Of a stretch of DNA of 10,202 nucleotides, positions 1 to 5,428 are shown piece by piece. Position numbers and translations under genes: made by a program. The notes below the pieces were generated by a model. That model had not been told where the DNA came from. It did not search any database and was given only the letters and a program-made list of their open reading frames with translations. The stretch covers positions 1 through 10,202 of the forward strand of contig PMJF01000074.1 of NCBI GenBank assembly GCA_003157295.1, read 5' to 3'. Origin of the DNA: Candidatus Moraniibacteriota bacterium. Its GTDB lineage: Bacteria; Patescibacteriota; Minisyncoccia; Moranbacterales; UBA11712. Every line of letters begins with the position of its first letter. Positions within the stretch are counted from its first letter, which is position 1.

Positions 1-40
1 GAAAATCCTTGTGTGCCCAGTTCGATTCTGGGGCCCGGCA
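1..40 (+). tRNA. tRNA-Phe (GAA), 3' part only
   Basis: The window opens inside a tRNA. Reading back from the 3' end there is a discriminator A (40), an acceptor strand GCCCGGC (33-39), a T arm (CCCAG, loop TTCGATT, CTGGG; 16-32), a five-base variable loop and the anticodon-stem strand TCCTT. With standard tRNA numbering, bases 1-3 (GAA) fall exactly on positions 34-36, followed by AA, which gives tRNA-Phe. The 5' half lies outside the window, so the anticodon cannot be confirmed from its stem. No CCA is encoded: CAAAAT follows. Position 48 is G, which is unusual. Confidence 0.75.
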
Positions 41-46
41 CAAAAT

Positions 47-118
47 GCGGGCGTCGTATAGTGGCTATTACACGGCCTTGCCAAGGCTGAAACGGCGGTC
101 CGATTCCGCTCGCCCGCT
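47..118 (+). tRNA. tRNA-Gly (GCC)
   Basis: A complete cloverleaf can be drawn. The acceptor is GCGGGCG (47-53) with CGCCCGC (111-117) and discriminator T118. The anticodon stem is CGGCC/GGCTG around loop TTGCCAA (78-84), with anticodon GCC at 80-82. The D loop contains the usual GG. The T stem is GGCGG/CCGCT around a seven-base loop TCCGATT (99-105). That loop has C where nearly all elongator tRNAs have U55. CCA is not encoded. The gene follows tRNA-Phe after six bases, so the two are probably cotranscribed and end at the terminator just downstream. Confidence 0.93.
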
Positions 119-122
119 CACT

Positions 123-153
123 AAAAAAATCCCCGCTTAGGCGGGGATTTTTT
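123..153. terminator. Bidirectional intrinsic terminator
   Basis: A GC hairpin, ATCCCCGC / GCGGGGAT with loop TTAG, is flanked by seven A on the left and six T on the right, so it works in both directions. It lies between the rightward tRNA-Phe/tRNA-Gly pair and the leftward pseudouridine synthase gene, which stops at 162, and can end both transcripts. Confidence 0.92.
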
Positions 154-161
154 CGAAACTA

Positions 162-848
162 TTATTTTAAGTAGGTTTTAAATTCTTCAGACGGATTACT
201 CTCGAAAAAATAATATTTTCCATCCGGACCGATAAAGGAAAGCGACTTTGCATGTAAAAACATTCTGGGAGTCTCAATTTTTTTATGCTCTTTAAAGATA
301 TATTTTTTGTCACCGACGATCGGATGACCGATCGAGTGAAGATGCACCCGGATCTGGTGTGTCCGACCGGTCTTGGGGAAAACTTCGAGCAGGGAATAAT
401 CGCCTGATTCATCGAGAACCTTATAATAGGTCAGCGAATACCTTTCTTTTCTCACTCCCACCTTCCCGCGAACCAAGGCTTGTTTTCGAAAATCTCTTCT
501 GGACCTTCCCATTTCTCCTTCAATCTTTCCCTGCTTTTCTTTCAGCTTTCCAAAAACCAATGCCAGATAGGTTTTTTCCATTTCCCTTTTTTTGAAGAGA
601 TTCTTGAGATGATCAAAATATTTTTGGTTTCGAGCTATGACGATGACTCCTGAAGTTTCCCTGTCCAGACGATGAACAATTCCCGGACGCAACGTTGGGT
701 CATCACCGACATTTCCTATTTCGGGAAATTCTTCGATCAAAAAATCGGCTAAAGTTCTCTCGTGGATAACAAGTCCCTTATGAACTGAGAGATTGATCGG
801 TTTATCAACGACAATTATATTTTCGTCTTGATGAATAATCTTTGGCAT
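162..848 (-). CDS. RluA-family RNA pseudouridine synthase
   Basis: A 228-aa enzyme predicted to isomerise specific uridines of rRNA or tRNA to pseudouridine in the cytoplasm. The family signature HRLDRETSG is at residues 59-67, with the catalytic aspartate at D62. The conserved KTGRTHQIRVHL is at 159-170, followed by GDKKY and the late FLHAKSLSF segment. It lacks the N-terminal S4 RNA-binding domain of RluD and RluC and is close to the length of the short RluA type; the exact target base cannot be read. The frame stays open upstream to a Met at 878, but that would translate part of tRNA-Leu. I chose the ATG at 848-846, just before the family's usual N-terminus, although it follows the tRNA's final A with no gap and has no nearby Shine-Dalgarno. 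The stop is TAA, just before the bidirectional terminator. Confidence 0.93.
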   Translation of the reverse strand: MPKIIHQDENIIVVDKPINLSVHKGLVIHERTLADFLIEEFPEIGNVGDDPTLRPGIVHRLDRETSGVIVIARNQKYFDHLKNLFKKREMEKTYLALVFGKLKEKQGKIEGEMGRSRRDFRKQALVRGKVGVRKERYSLTYYKVLDESGDYSLLEVFPKTGRTHQIRVHLHSIGHPIVGDKKYIFKEHKKIETPRMFLHAKSLSFIGPDGKYYFFESNPSEEFKTYLK

Positions 849-932
849 TGGTGCCGGGGAGAGGATTCGAACCTCCATGAGTTGCCTCGCTAGCTCCTAA
901 GGCTAGTGTGTCTACCATTCCACCACCCCGGC
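849..932 (-). tRNA. tRNA-Leu (UAG)
   Basis: A class II tRNA on the minus strand. The acceptor strand GCCGGGG (932-926) pairs with CCCCGGC, followed by discriminator A852 and CCA (851-849). The anticodon stem CTAGC/GCTAG encloses loop CTTAGGA, with anticodon TAG (899-897) reading CUA. The long variable arm GAG-GCAA-CTC identifies leucine. The T arm is GGAGG-TTCGAAT-CCTCT. The CCA is noteworthy because the two other tRNAs here do not encode one, so it may be coincidental or serve as the 3-nt leader of the next gene, whose ATG starts at the next base. Confidence 0.95.
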
Positions 933-957
933 AAATTTTGAACCAAATACATAATAA

Positions 958-986
958 TTTTTAGCACTCTCCGGAAATAATTGCAA
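958..986 (-). promoter_or_regulatory. Possible sigma70-type promoter for tRNA-Leu
   Basis: On the minus strand a TTGCAA -35-like box (986-981) is followed after 17 bases by TAAAAA (963-958), which would place the start about 20 bases before tRNA-Leu. A TATTAT at 956-951 is an alternative -10 without a good -35. Both matches are weak. Read-through from the pilin operon is also possible. Confidence 0.35.
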
Positions 987-1005
987 CGCCCCGGGAAGGC
1001 GTCGC
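976..1005 (-). terminator. Hairpin after the last pilin gene, weak terminator candidate
   Basis: Minus-strand GCGACGCC and GGCGTTGC form an eight-pair stem with one G-T pair and a seven-base loop (1005-983), followed by AATTATTT rather than a clean T run. It sits about 30 bases after the stop of the 118-aa pilin gene, in the right place to end that operon, but the poor U-tract suggests incomplete termination. Confidence 0.45.
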
Positions 1006-1035
1006 AAAAATATAACAATTTTTTTCAATAATGCT

Positions 1036-1392
1036 CTAAAACAAACCTCCTCCGCGAAACATTTGGTCGATCGCCCTGATCATTACCAAACCCATTATTC
1101 CCACCACTACTCCTATTATGGACCACTTCATTTGTTTCCTGCCCTTTTCCATTTCTTTTTCGTCTCCCATTGCCAGAAAATACAGCGTTCCGCTGATAAT
1201 GAAACTGATGATCGCCAAAAAGCCGAAGATGGCCAAAAGCCAGCTGACCAGTCCTTCTACAACGGACATAAGCGTGGCCGAGGGAAGTCCGACCTCCGGC
1301 AACGTGACGCCTTGAGCGATCGCGCTTTGAGCGAAAACCAGAGCGGCGAGAAACAGGCCGGCCGGGACATATTTTTTATTTTTCTTTGTCAT
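1036..1392 (-). CDS. Small VirB2-like (CPR T4SS-type) pilin
   Basis: A 118-aa protein predicted to be a membrane-inserted pilin subunit. Residues 1-26 form a signal peptide ending AIA|Q. A short exported segment with LP follows, then helix 1 (about 45-74), a charged turn beginning GDEKEMEKGRK (76-86), and helix 2 (about 90-108). This hairpin, with both ends outside and a basic turn inside, matches the other pilin domains in the cluster, especially the C-terminus of the 552-aa protein just upstream and the 117-aa pilin at 4396. It is the last gene of operon B, 32 bases after its neighbour, with no clear Shine-Dalgarno. A TATAAT at 1413-1408 lacks a convincing -35. The stop is TAG. Family assignment rests on pattern recognition of VirB2/TrbC-like CPR pilins; a structural role is inferred. 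Confidence 0.85.
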   Translation of the reverse strand: MTKKNKKYVPAGLFLAALVFAQSAIAQGVTLPEVGLPSATLMSVVEGLVSWLLAIFGFLAIISFIISGTLYFLAMGDEKEMEKGRKQMKWSIIGVVVGIMGLVMIRAIDQMFRGGGLF

Positions 1393-1424
1393 TATATTGA
1401 ACGAGAAATTATAATTTGAAAAAA

Positions 1425-3083
1425 CTAGAAAAACCAGGATCCGCTAAGCAGAGAATTGGCCGCAAAGATTATCACGAGACCGATGAGACCCACAACCACC
1501 CCGATGATCGAATAGAGCATGCCATTTTTGGCTCTTTTCGCTAAAGTTTCGTCGCCCGCGGCTAACAAGTACCAAACGCCGCTGATCACAAAACCAATTA
1601 TCCCCAAAAAACCAAAGATGCTCAAGGCCCACATCACTATATTTTGGACGATCGAATAAATGGAAGTAACAGGGAGTCCGGTGCTGGCATAGCGAGCCGG
1701 ATTCCAGCCTCCGGCAGTCGAAGATGCCAAAGGAGAAGCTGCATATCCGCCAGTAGTGCCATAGCTCCCGCCGCCAGTAGTGCCGTAATACCCGCTGGTG
1801 CCGCCAATTCCGCCGGTAGAACCGGTCATATATCCTCCGGTGCTGGTGCCGCCGAAGAGGGAACCAACGGCTGATCCCGCTCCACCGAGCAAAGACCCGA
1901 CCGCCGATCCCAGCGCCCCAAAAAGGCCGCTACCAGTTCCGCCTCCGCTAACAACGGTAGCGCCGGAATAGGGAACCATCTGGTTTCCGCTCATCTGCAT
2001 TAGCTGGCCGCTGCTATTTCTCACTAATTGCTGTCCGGAAGGAGTCGTCAAGCCGGCGGAAGTAATACTGGTGTTAGCACTAGTGGCTGAAACACTAGAC
2101 CAATCCACGGCCGTACCTTTTGATCCATCGCTGTTGGTGTAGCTCCAGGTTCCATCACTGCCTTTCTCGGCTGTCTTGAGACTGCCGTCGCTTTGCGGAA
2201 CGCTAATTTTGCCAGTAGAGCTGGAAGCGGAATTGGCGGCTTGCTCGCTGGCTGTGAGCGGATTTATGTTGATGCCGGATGTTCCTTCAAGAGGATAGAG
2301 TTGGCCTGCTCTAAGTTCGGAATAATTTCCGCTATTGTCTTTATAGACCTGATTTCCATCGTCCGTTTTTCCCACAAGCTCGCGCGTTGTGATCACACTG
2401 CCATCAGAAGCGCCACTCGCCGCTCCGGAAGCGCCTCCTGCTCCTTCACCATAACTGGTTCCATTCCAAGTTGTAGGATTTGTAACTTCGTAGAATTCTC
2501 CGGTACTCTTGTCCATTGAATAATAATTTCCGTCGTTGGCCTTCCACGCATAATCTCCGTTTGCGTATTTATAAGAATCGGTCTGCCCTTGAAAATCAGG
2601 CATACTGCCCCCTGAAGAACCGCCTCCTGTTGGGCTAGTTCCTCCGCCGCTTCCGCCAGTTGCCCCTATACTTGGTCCAGTTCCTGGTTGCACGTAATCT
2701 ATGACAGTATCCGTACCGTATTGCCTGACCGTCCCATTATCGTCAACCATCACTTTTGTTCTTTCTCCGGTCGACTGATCAACTCTCCAGGTGTCTGATC
2801 CCTGCTTCACGATAACCTCGCCCGTATCCGTCTTCGCCCAATCATAATTGCTTGAAGGATTGAACTCTTGTAGTTGGGAAGTTGGAGTAGGAACTGACGG
2901 TTGTTCTCCAAAGTCAGGGATAACTTGTCCATCGAGTGGCACATCTGGCAACGCAGCTGGTATGCTCGAATCCGAATAATTGTCATAATAGCTTGGTTCA
3001 TCGTAATAATCGCCAAATGCGTGTTCGGAAAAACCAATAAGAGCTAAAAAACAAATTGCGGGAATAATGATAATTTTCTTCAT
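1425..3083 (-). CDS. Large secreted Gly/Ser-rich protein with C-terminal pilin domain
   Basis: A 552-aa protein of mosaic design. A signal peptide (1-24, ending AFG) is followed by a Pro/Tyr/acidic stretch. Residues about 80-370 hold five or six degenerate units of roughly 20-30 aa built around a 'DG-x-(Y/V)...sG-x-y' pattern, for example DYAWKANDGNYYSMDKSTGE, probably short beta-hairpins. Gly/Ala/Ser tracts separate them, and a low-complexity block (about 383-450) contains a duplicated GSAVGSL and YGTTGG. A pilin domain closes the protein (468-552): LP, helix 1, turn GDETLAKRAK, helix 2. That domain is very like the 118-aa and 117-aa pilins, so this looks like a pilin carrying a long exposed N-terminal extension, perhaps a tip or adhesive subunit. 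It starts 22 bases after the preceding gene, without a Shine-Dalgarno. The pilin domain is well supported; the role of the extension is unknown. Confidence 0.88.
   Translation of the reverse strand: MKKIIIIPAICFLALIGFSEHAFGDYYDEPSYYDNYSDSSIPAALPDVPLDGQVIPDFGEQPSVPTPTSQLQEFNPSSNYDWAKTDTGEVIVKQGSDTWRVDQSTGERTKVMVDDNGTVRQYGTDTVIDYVQPGTGPSIGATGGSGGGTSPTGGGSSGGSMPDFQGQTDSYKYANGDYAWKANDGNYYSMDKSTGEFYEVTNPTTWNGTSYGEGAGGASGAASGASDGSVITTRELVGKTDDGNQVYKDNSGNYSELRAGQLYPLEGTSGININPLTASEQAANSASSSTGKISVPQSDGSLKTAEKGSDGTWSYTNSDGSKGTAVDWSSVSATSANTSITSAGLTTPSGQQLVRNSSGQLMQMSGNQMVPYSGATVVSGGGTGSGLFGALGSAVGSLLGGAGSAVGSLFGGTSTGGYMTGSTGGIGGTSGYYGTTGGGSYGTTGGYAASPLASSTAGGWNPARYASTGLPVTSIYSIVQNIVMWALSIFGFLGIIGFVISGVWYLLAAGDETLAKRAKNGMLYSIIGVVVGLIGLVIIFAANSLLSGSWFF
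1747..1784 (-). repeat. Short coding direct repeats in the 552-aa gene
   Basis: The 14-base unit CCGCCAGTAGTGCC (plus-strand reading) occurs at 1747-1760 and 1771-1784 and encodes the repeated YGTTGG. It lies in the low-complexity Gly-rich block, where slippage could change protein length. Confidence 0.8.
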
Positions 3084-3105
3084 TTTATTTTAATGTTAAA
3101 AAAAA

Positions 3106-3447
3106 TCATTTACCCAAAAAATATGAAAGTGAATTGCAAACCAGCGAAATCCAGAGGCTGTTTTTAAACTTTATATTCAGTAACTGATAGTAAATTACGG
3201 CCTCGACTATTACGATCCCCACCTCCGCCAGTAGAATATAGTGGCGAAGATTGAAGAACCATGGCAACACATACCAGAGGTAGGGAATGGTGGCAAAAGA
3301 GGCTAAAAATCCGACAAATATTATTTTGAAATTGCTTAACTTTTTTGGCTTTATCCGCAATGCCCAGCGCACAAAAATGAATAAAGCTGATATTTCAACG
3401 ACCTCGGTAAAAATGAAACCCTGTAAAAACCTTATGGTATAAATCAT
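3106..3447 (-). CDS. Small polytopic membrane protein, unknown
   Basis: I do not recognise this 113-aa protein. It is strongly hydrophobic, with about four predicted helices (roughly residues 8-28, 42-65, 69-90 and 96-111), separated by basic loops such as RIKPKK and NIKFKNS. There is no signal peptide and no visible catalytic motif. Its ATG lies two bases after the TAG of the anchor ORF at 3450, so translation is probably coupled, and the large pilin-fusion gene follows after 22 bases. The stop is TGA, the only TGA stop among the genes here. Position inside operon B suggests an accessory membrane part of the same machinery, but that is inference only. Confidence 0.75.
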   Translation of the reverse strand: MIYTIRFLQGFIFTEVVEISALFIFVRWALRIKPKKLSNFKIIFVGFLASFATIPYLWYVLPWFFNLRHYILLAEVGIVIVEAVIYYQLLNIKFKNSLWISLVCNSLSYFLGK

Positions 3448-3449
3448 GC

Positions 3450-3674
3450 CTAGATCTTATTTTGGATATTCGGGGGTTGTAGTGAGGAAAACTCCTTGGC
3501 GTTTTTTCTTTTTTTATAAAATAGATATAGCCAATATCCGCCGCCTCCCAGAATTAAAATAATTATTATAAGTATTATCCATCCCATAACTGGTGATTTA
3601 CTGCTCGTCTGCGTTAATGGCAATTTAGCTGGAGCCGGAGCAGCTATGGTTTTTTTTGCTACAGGAGCAGCCAC
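3450..3674 (-). CDS. Single-pass anchor ORF, in frame with the upstream gene across a TAA
   Basis: An open frame of 74 codons from a GTG at 3674. A Pro/Ala/Lys-rich stretch (about 1-28) leads to one strong transmembrane helix (MGWIILIIIILILGGGGYW region, 30-50) and a basic tail YKKRKNAK. It is in the same frame as the secreted-protein gene ending at 3684. Only that gene's TAA and three sense codons (Ser-His-Thr) separate the GTG from it. No Shine-Dalgarno precedes the GTG. It could be a separate coupled gene, the C-terminal anchor of one protein split by a nonsense mutation or sequencing error, or a read-through extension. The combined layout (signal peptide, domain, Pro/Ala linker, helix, basic tail) is that of a surface-anchored protein. 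Function is unknown. Confidence 0.65.
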   Translation of the reverse strand: MAAPVAKKTIAAPAPAKLPLTQTSSKSPVMGWIILIIIILILGGGGYWLYLFYKKRKNAKEFSSLQPPNIQNKI

Positions 3675-3683
3675 GGTATGAGA

Positions 3684-4196
3684 TTATTTAGAAATATCAA
3701 TCTGAAGAGCTATTTTGTTTGTTTTGGCGTCCGCGACAATGAGTTTTGCACTAGTCGCGGAATAGGGAACGGTAACTTTGATTTCTCCCTGTTTTTTCCC
3801 ACTAGGCAGTTCCCATTTTCCAAGATAATATTTCCAGGTTGTTTTTTTGCTATTAATTGCGTACTGCCCTTGAGCATTTAAAAGCGTCGCGTAAAACTGC
3901 GAGCCGGAGCCGGAATCTTTCACCAGGCTCGTCATCGTCAATTCGGGATTTGTTCCTTCTTTCAAACCCAAAGTGTTGTTGACGGAATCCCAGGTTAGAG
4001 AAATGAGATAATAGGATTTTTTTACAGGCGCGGTTGCCGTCGCAGATGAAGATGGCGAGGCTGACGACGCTGGAGGATTTGCCGTTTGAGCTAAGGATAA
4101 ATTAGTTTGACCGGCAATGAAGAAAATAAAAGCCAGCGTGAAAAGCGCGGCTTTGGAAAACGAAGGGGGGGGATTAAAAAGTTTATTCTTTTTCAT
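3684..4196 (-). CDS. Secreted protein with low-complexity linker, unknown
   Basis: I do not recognise this 170-aa protein. A long signal peptide (1-36, ending SLA|Q) is followed by an Ala/Ser/Pro/Thr-rich linker (about 38-58). A soluble domain (about 60-170) follows, with alternating hydrophobic and polar residues typical of beta strands (SYYLISLTWD, WKYYLGKWELP, IKVTVPYS, ALQIDISK). No cysteine or evident active site is seen. It is the first gene of operon B, behind a promoter and a structured leader that contains its Shine-Dalgarno-like AGGGTG seven bases before the ATG. The frame continues past the TAA into a membrane-anchor sequence, so the intact ancestral product may have been membrane-attached. 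An extracellular role beside the pilins is likely from the signal peptide and context. Confidence 0.85.
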   Translation of the reverse strand: MKKNKLFNPPPSFSKAALFTLAFIFFIAGQTNLSLAQTANPPASSASPSSSATATAPVKKSYYLISLTWDSVNNTLGLKEGTNPELTMTSLVKDSGSGSQFYATLLNAQGQYAINSKKTTWKYYLGKWELPSGKKQGEIKVTVPYSATSAKLIVADAKTNKIALQIDISK

Positions 4197-4205
4197 TTTT
4201 GCTCA

Positions 4206-4259
4206 CCCTGTCAAATGCCGCGCTGCGGCAATCCGCCCCAGGCGGATTATTTAACAGGG
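4206..4259 (-). promoter_or_regulatory. Three-way-junction RNA leader overlapping an RBS
   Basis: Minus-strand RNA from 4259 to 4206 can fold into a closed junction. The outer stem CCCTGTTAAA pairs with TTTGACAGGG (ten pairs, one G-T). Inside are hairpin ATCCGCC-TGG-GGCGGAT (4247-4231) and hairpin TGCCGC-AGC-GCGGCA (4230-4216). The final strand of the outer stem supplies AGGGTG, the likely Shine-Dalgarno of the gene starting at 4196, so folding would hide it. It could be a translation-controlling leader or a copy of a mobile palindromic repeat. Confidence 0.7.
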
Positions 4260-4291
4260 CAGATTTTAGTTTTTATATTCAGGTTAGCTAT

Positions 4292-4321
4292 ATAATACCA
4301 CAAATCCATATTGCCAGGCAA
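4292..4321 (-). promoter_or_regulatory. Promoter of operon B (extended -10)
   Basis: On the minus strand, TTGCCT (4321-4316) lies 18 bases before TATTAT (4297-4292). A TG one base upstream of the -10 gives TGGTATTAT. The start would be near 4285, giving a leader of about 90 bases that includes the three-way junction. The -35 overlaps an 11-base inverted repeat TTGCCAGGCAA (4311-4321), a possible operator. Confidence 0.65.
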
Positions 4322-4327
4322 AGCCCC

Positions 4328-4336
4328 TGTGGATAA
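4328..4336 (-). promoter_or_regulatory. Consensus DnaA box
   Basis: The minus strand reads TTATCCACA, a perfect match to the bacterial DnaA-box consensus. It overlaps the end of the T-tract of the pilin terminator and lies just upstream of the operon B promoter. I saw no second box nearby, so this does not look like an origin. Confidence 0.4.
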
Positions 4337-4366
4337 CAAAACGGCCCTCCTTTGTAAAGAGAGCCG
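4335..4366 (-). terminator. Intrinsic terminator of the 117-aa pilin unit
   Basis: The minus strand forms an 11-pair stem when G-T pairs are allowed (CGGCTCTCTTT with AAAGGAGGGCCG, loop ACA), followed by TTTTGTT. It lies 30 bases after the stop of the 117-aa pilin gene and closes operon A. Confidence 0.82.
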
Positions 4367-4372
4367 CCTGAT

Positions 4373-4396
4373 AATTATAATTCCGGAATTATAATT
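4373..4396. repeat. Perfect 24-bp palindrome
   Basis: Two uninterrupted 12-base arms (AATTATAATTCC and its complement) are centred at 4384/4385. The palindrome touches the last base of the 117-aa pilin's stop codon and precedes its terminator. It may stabilise the mRNA 3' end or bind a dimeric protein. Confidence 0.85.
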
Positions 4397-4749
4397 TAGA
4401 ATTGATTTGTCTTCACTCCTACCAAGTTGTTAACGGCAAATATAACGACCAGTCCTATCAGCCCCACGATCACTCCCGTAATGGAATAATACATCGCTTT
4501 TTTGGCTTTTTTCTGCGAGTCTTCGTCTCCGGCGGCCACCAGGTACATTATACCGCTGATCACAAAGCCAATCACGGCGAAAAATCCCAAAAGGCCCAGC
4601 ATCCACATCATCACGTTTCGGATTATTTCAAAGATTGGCGCGACCGGCAGATTTGTTCCGGCCGGCGGCTGAAATTGAGCTAGAGCCGCAAAGGGAATGA
4701 GGAGCGCGCCTGCGCCAATACGTCCCAACATTTTTATTTTTCTTTTCAT
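4396..4749 (-). CDS. Single-domain VirB2-like pilin, probable major subunit
   Basis: A 117-aa pilin. The signal peptide (1-24) ends ALA|Q, then PPAGTNLPVAP leads to helix 1 (about 43-73), turn GDEDSQKKAKK (74-84) and helix 2 (about 87-108). Domain pattern and length match VirB2/TrbC-like pilins, and the sequence is closest to the C-terminus of the 552-aa protein. It is the only gene in the cluster with a complete Shine-Dalgarno (AAAGGAGGTG), correctly spaced before the ATG. It has its own extended -10 promoter in the 47-base gap after the tandem-pilin gene and a strong terminator behind it. These signs point to high, partly independent expression, as expected for the subunit needed in many copies. 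That it is the major pilin is inference. Confidence 0.9.
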   Translation of the reverse strand: MKRKIKMLGRIGAGALLIPFAALAQFQPPAGTNLPVAPIFEIIRNVMMWMLGLLGFFAVIGFVISGIMYLVAAGDEDSQKKAKKAMYYSITGVIVGLIGLVVIFAVNNLVGVKTNQF

Positions 4750-4754
4750 TTTTT

Positions 4755-4764
4755 CACCTCCTTT
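4755..4764 (-). promoter_or_regulatory. Full-length Shine-Dalgarno of the 117-aa pilin
   Basis: The minus strand reads AAAGGAGGTG, complementary to nearly the whole anti-Shine-Dalgarno, followed by five A and the ATG. The other minus-strand genes here have weak or no such site, so this one stands out as built for strong translation. Confidence 0.9.
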
Positions 4765-4778
4765 CCCTAGTTTAAAAA

Positions 4779-4787
4779 ATTATATCA
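4779..4787 (-). promoter_or_regulatory. Internal extended -10 promoter before the 117-aa pilin
   Basis: The minus strand reads TGATATAAT, a perfect TGnTATAAT extended -10 element, in the gap after the tandem-pilin stop. No good -35 lies at 16-18 bases, which extended -10 promoters tolerate. The transcript would begin near 4772, about 20 bases before the ATG. Confidence 0.6.
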
Positions 4788-4796
4788 ACAAGTTTT

Positions 4797-5396
4797 TTAC
4801 CCCAGTATCATCCCCATAAATGTCTTGATCAGAATGAGAGATCCGAAAGACATCGCAATAGCAATAAGTGAATACTTTACCGAGCTCCTGGCCATGGTGA
4901 TCGTATTGTCATCGCCGGAAGAAATAAACATGATAACGGCACCGTTCAGCAACCCCATTATACCAAAAACTCCAATACATGCCAAAAGAACCCTGAGGAC
5001 GTTGAGCGCCACCATCATGAGTCCCGAATTATTGCTCGATCCGCCACCCTTGAGGATTAAAAGCATGTCCGATAAAAAGAGGGGCGCGGCAATGACAATC
5101 ACGAGACCCGTGATGGCGTACACCAGGGTGTTTTTCGCCCGTTCGGACATCCCTTTGTTTCCCCCAGAGATCATATACATCACGCCGCCCAATATGATGA
5201 ACAAAACCGCCACCGTGCCGGCGATCGTCTTGAAATAATTCATGGCTTGCTGGAAAAGTTCCCCGAATGAATTAGCGCTGATTGGATTGACAACACTCTC
5301 GGCGTTTATCTGGCTTGAAATAATAAAGCTAATGGCAATTGCGGAAAAAAAGATTATCAATGCCGAAAAAATTATTTTCTTTTTGTTATTAAACAT
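4797..5396 (-). CDS. Tandem double-domain pilin-like membrane protein (1)
   Basis: A 199-aa protein with an N-terminal signal sequence or helix (about 8-30, ending NAE) and two pilin-type helical hairpins in one chain. The first has helices at about 55-77 and 89-115 around turn GGNKGMSERAKNT (78-90). The second has helices at about 128-159 and 172-196 around turn GDDNTITMAR (161-170). A Gly/Ser/Asn linker (117-125) joins them. The same plan recurs in the next protein upstream, with GNK-type first turns and GDD-type second turns in both, so the pair derives from one ancestral tandem protein. It follows that paralogue after 32 bases and precedes the single pilin. A minor pilin or membrane platform subunit is plausible. 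No Shine-Dalgarno is visible. Confidence 0.85.
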   Translation of the reverse strand: MFNNKKKIIFSALIIFFSAIAISFIISSQINAESVVNPISANSFGELFQQAMNYFKTIAGTVAVLFIILGGVMYMISGGNKGMSERAKNTLVYAITGLVIVIAAPLFLSDMLLILKGGGSSNNSGLMMVALNVLRVLLACIGVFGIMGLLNGAVIMFISSGDDNTITMARSSVKYSLIAIAMSFGSLILIKTFMGMILG

Positions 5397-5428
5397 AAAC
5401 AGAGTTTATACCAGTTATTTAAAGCGCT

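Noticed and set aside
849..878. Earlier in-frame Met for the pseudouridine synthase at 878
   Set aside because: It would translate the 3' arm of tRNA-Leu and add residues absent from the family's usual N-terminus.
1391..1424. TATAAT before the 118-aa pilin as an internal promoter
   Set aside because: No -35 or TG extension, and the DNA is simply AT-rich; the leader would be about nine bases.
1740..1930. CRISPR-like or satellite array
   Set aside because: The short repeats are in a coding frame, encode Gly-rich residues and have no regular repeat/spacer layout.
3106..3686. Altered genetic code (TGA reassigned) explaining the split ORFs
   Set aside because: The intervening codon is TAA, one gene here ends at TGA, and the long genes are intact under the standard code.
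4311..4366. Replication origin, from the DnaA box, palindrome and nearby gyrA
   Set aside because: Only one DnaA box, no dnaA or dnaN gene, and no AT-rich unwinding block with repeats.
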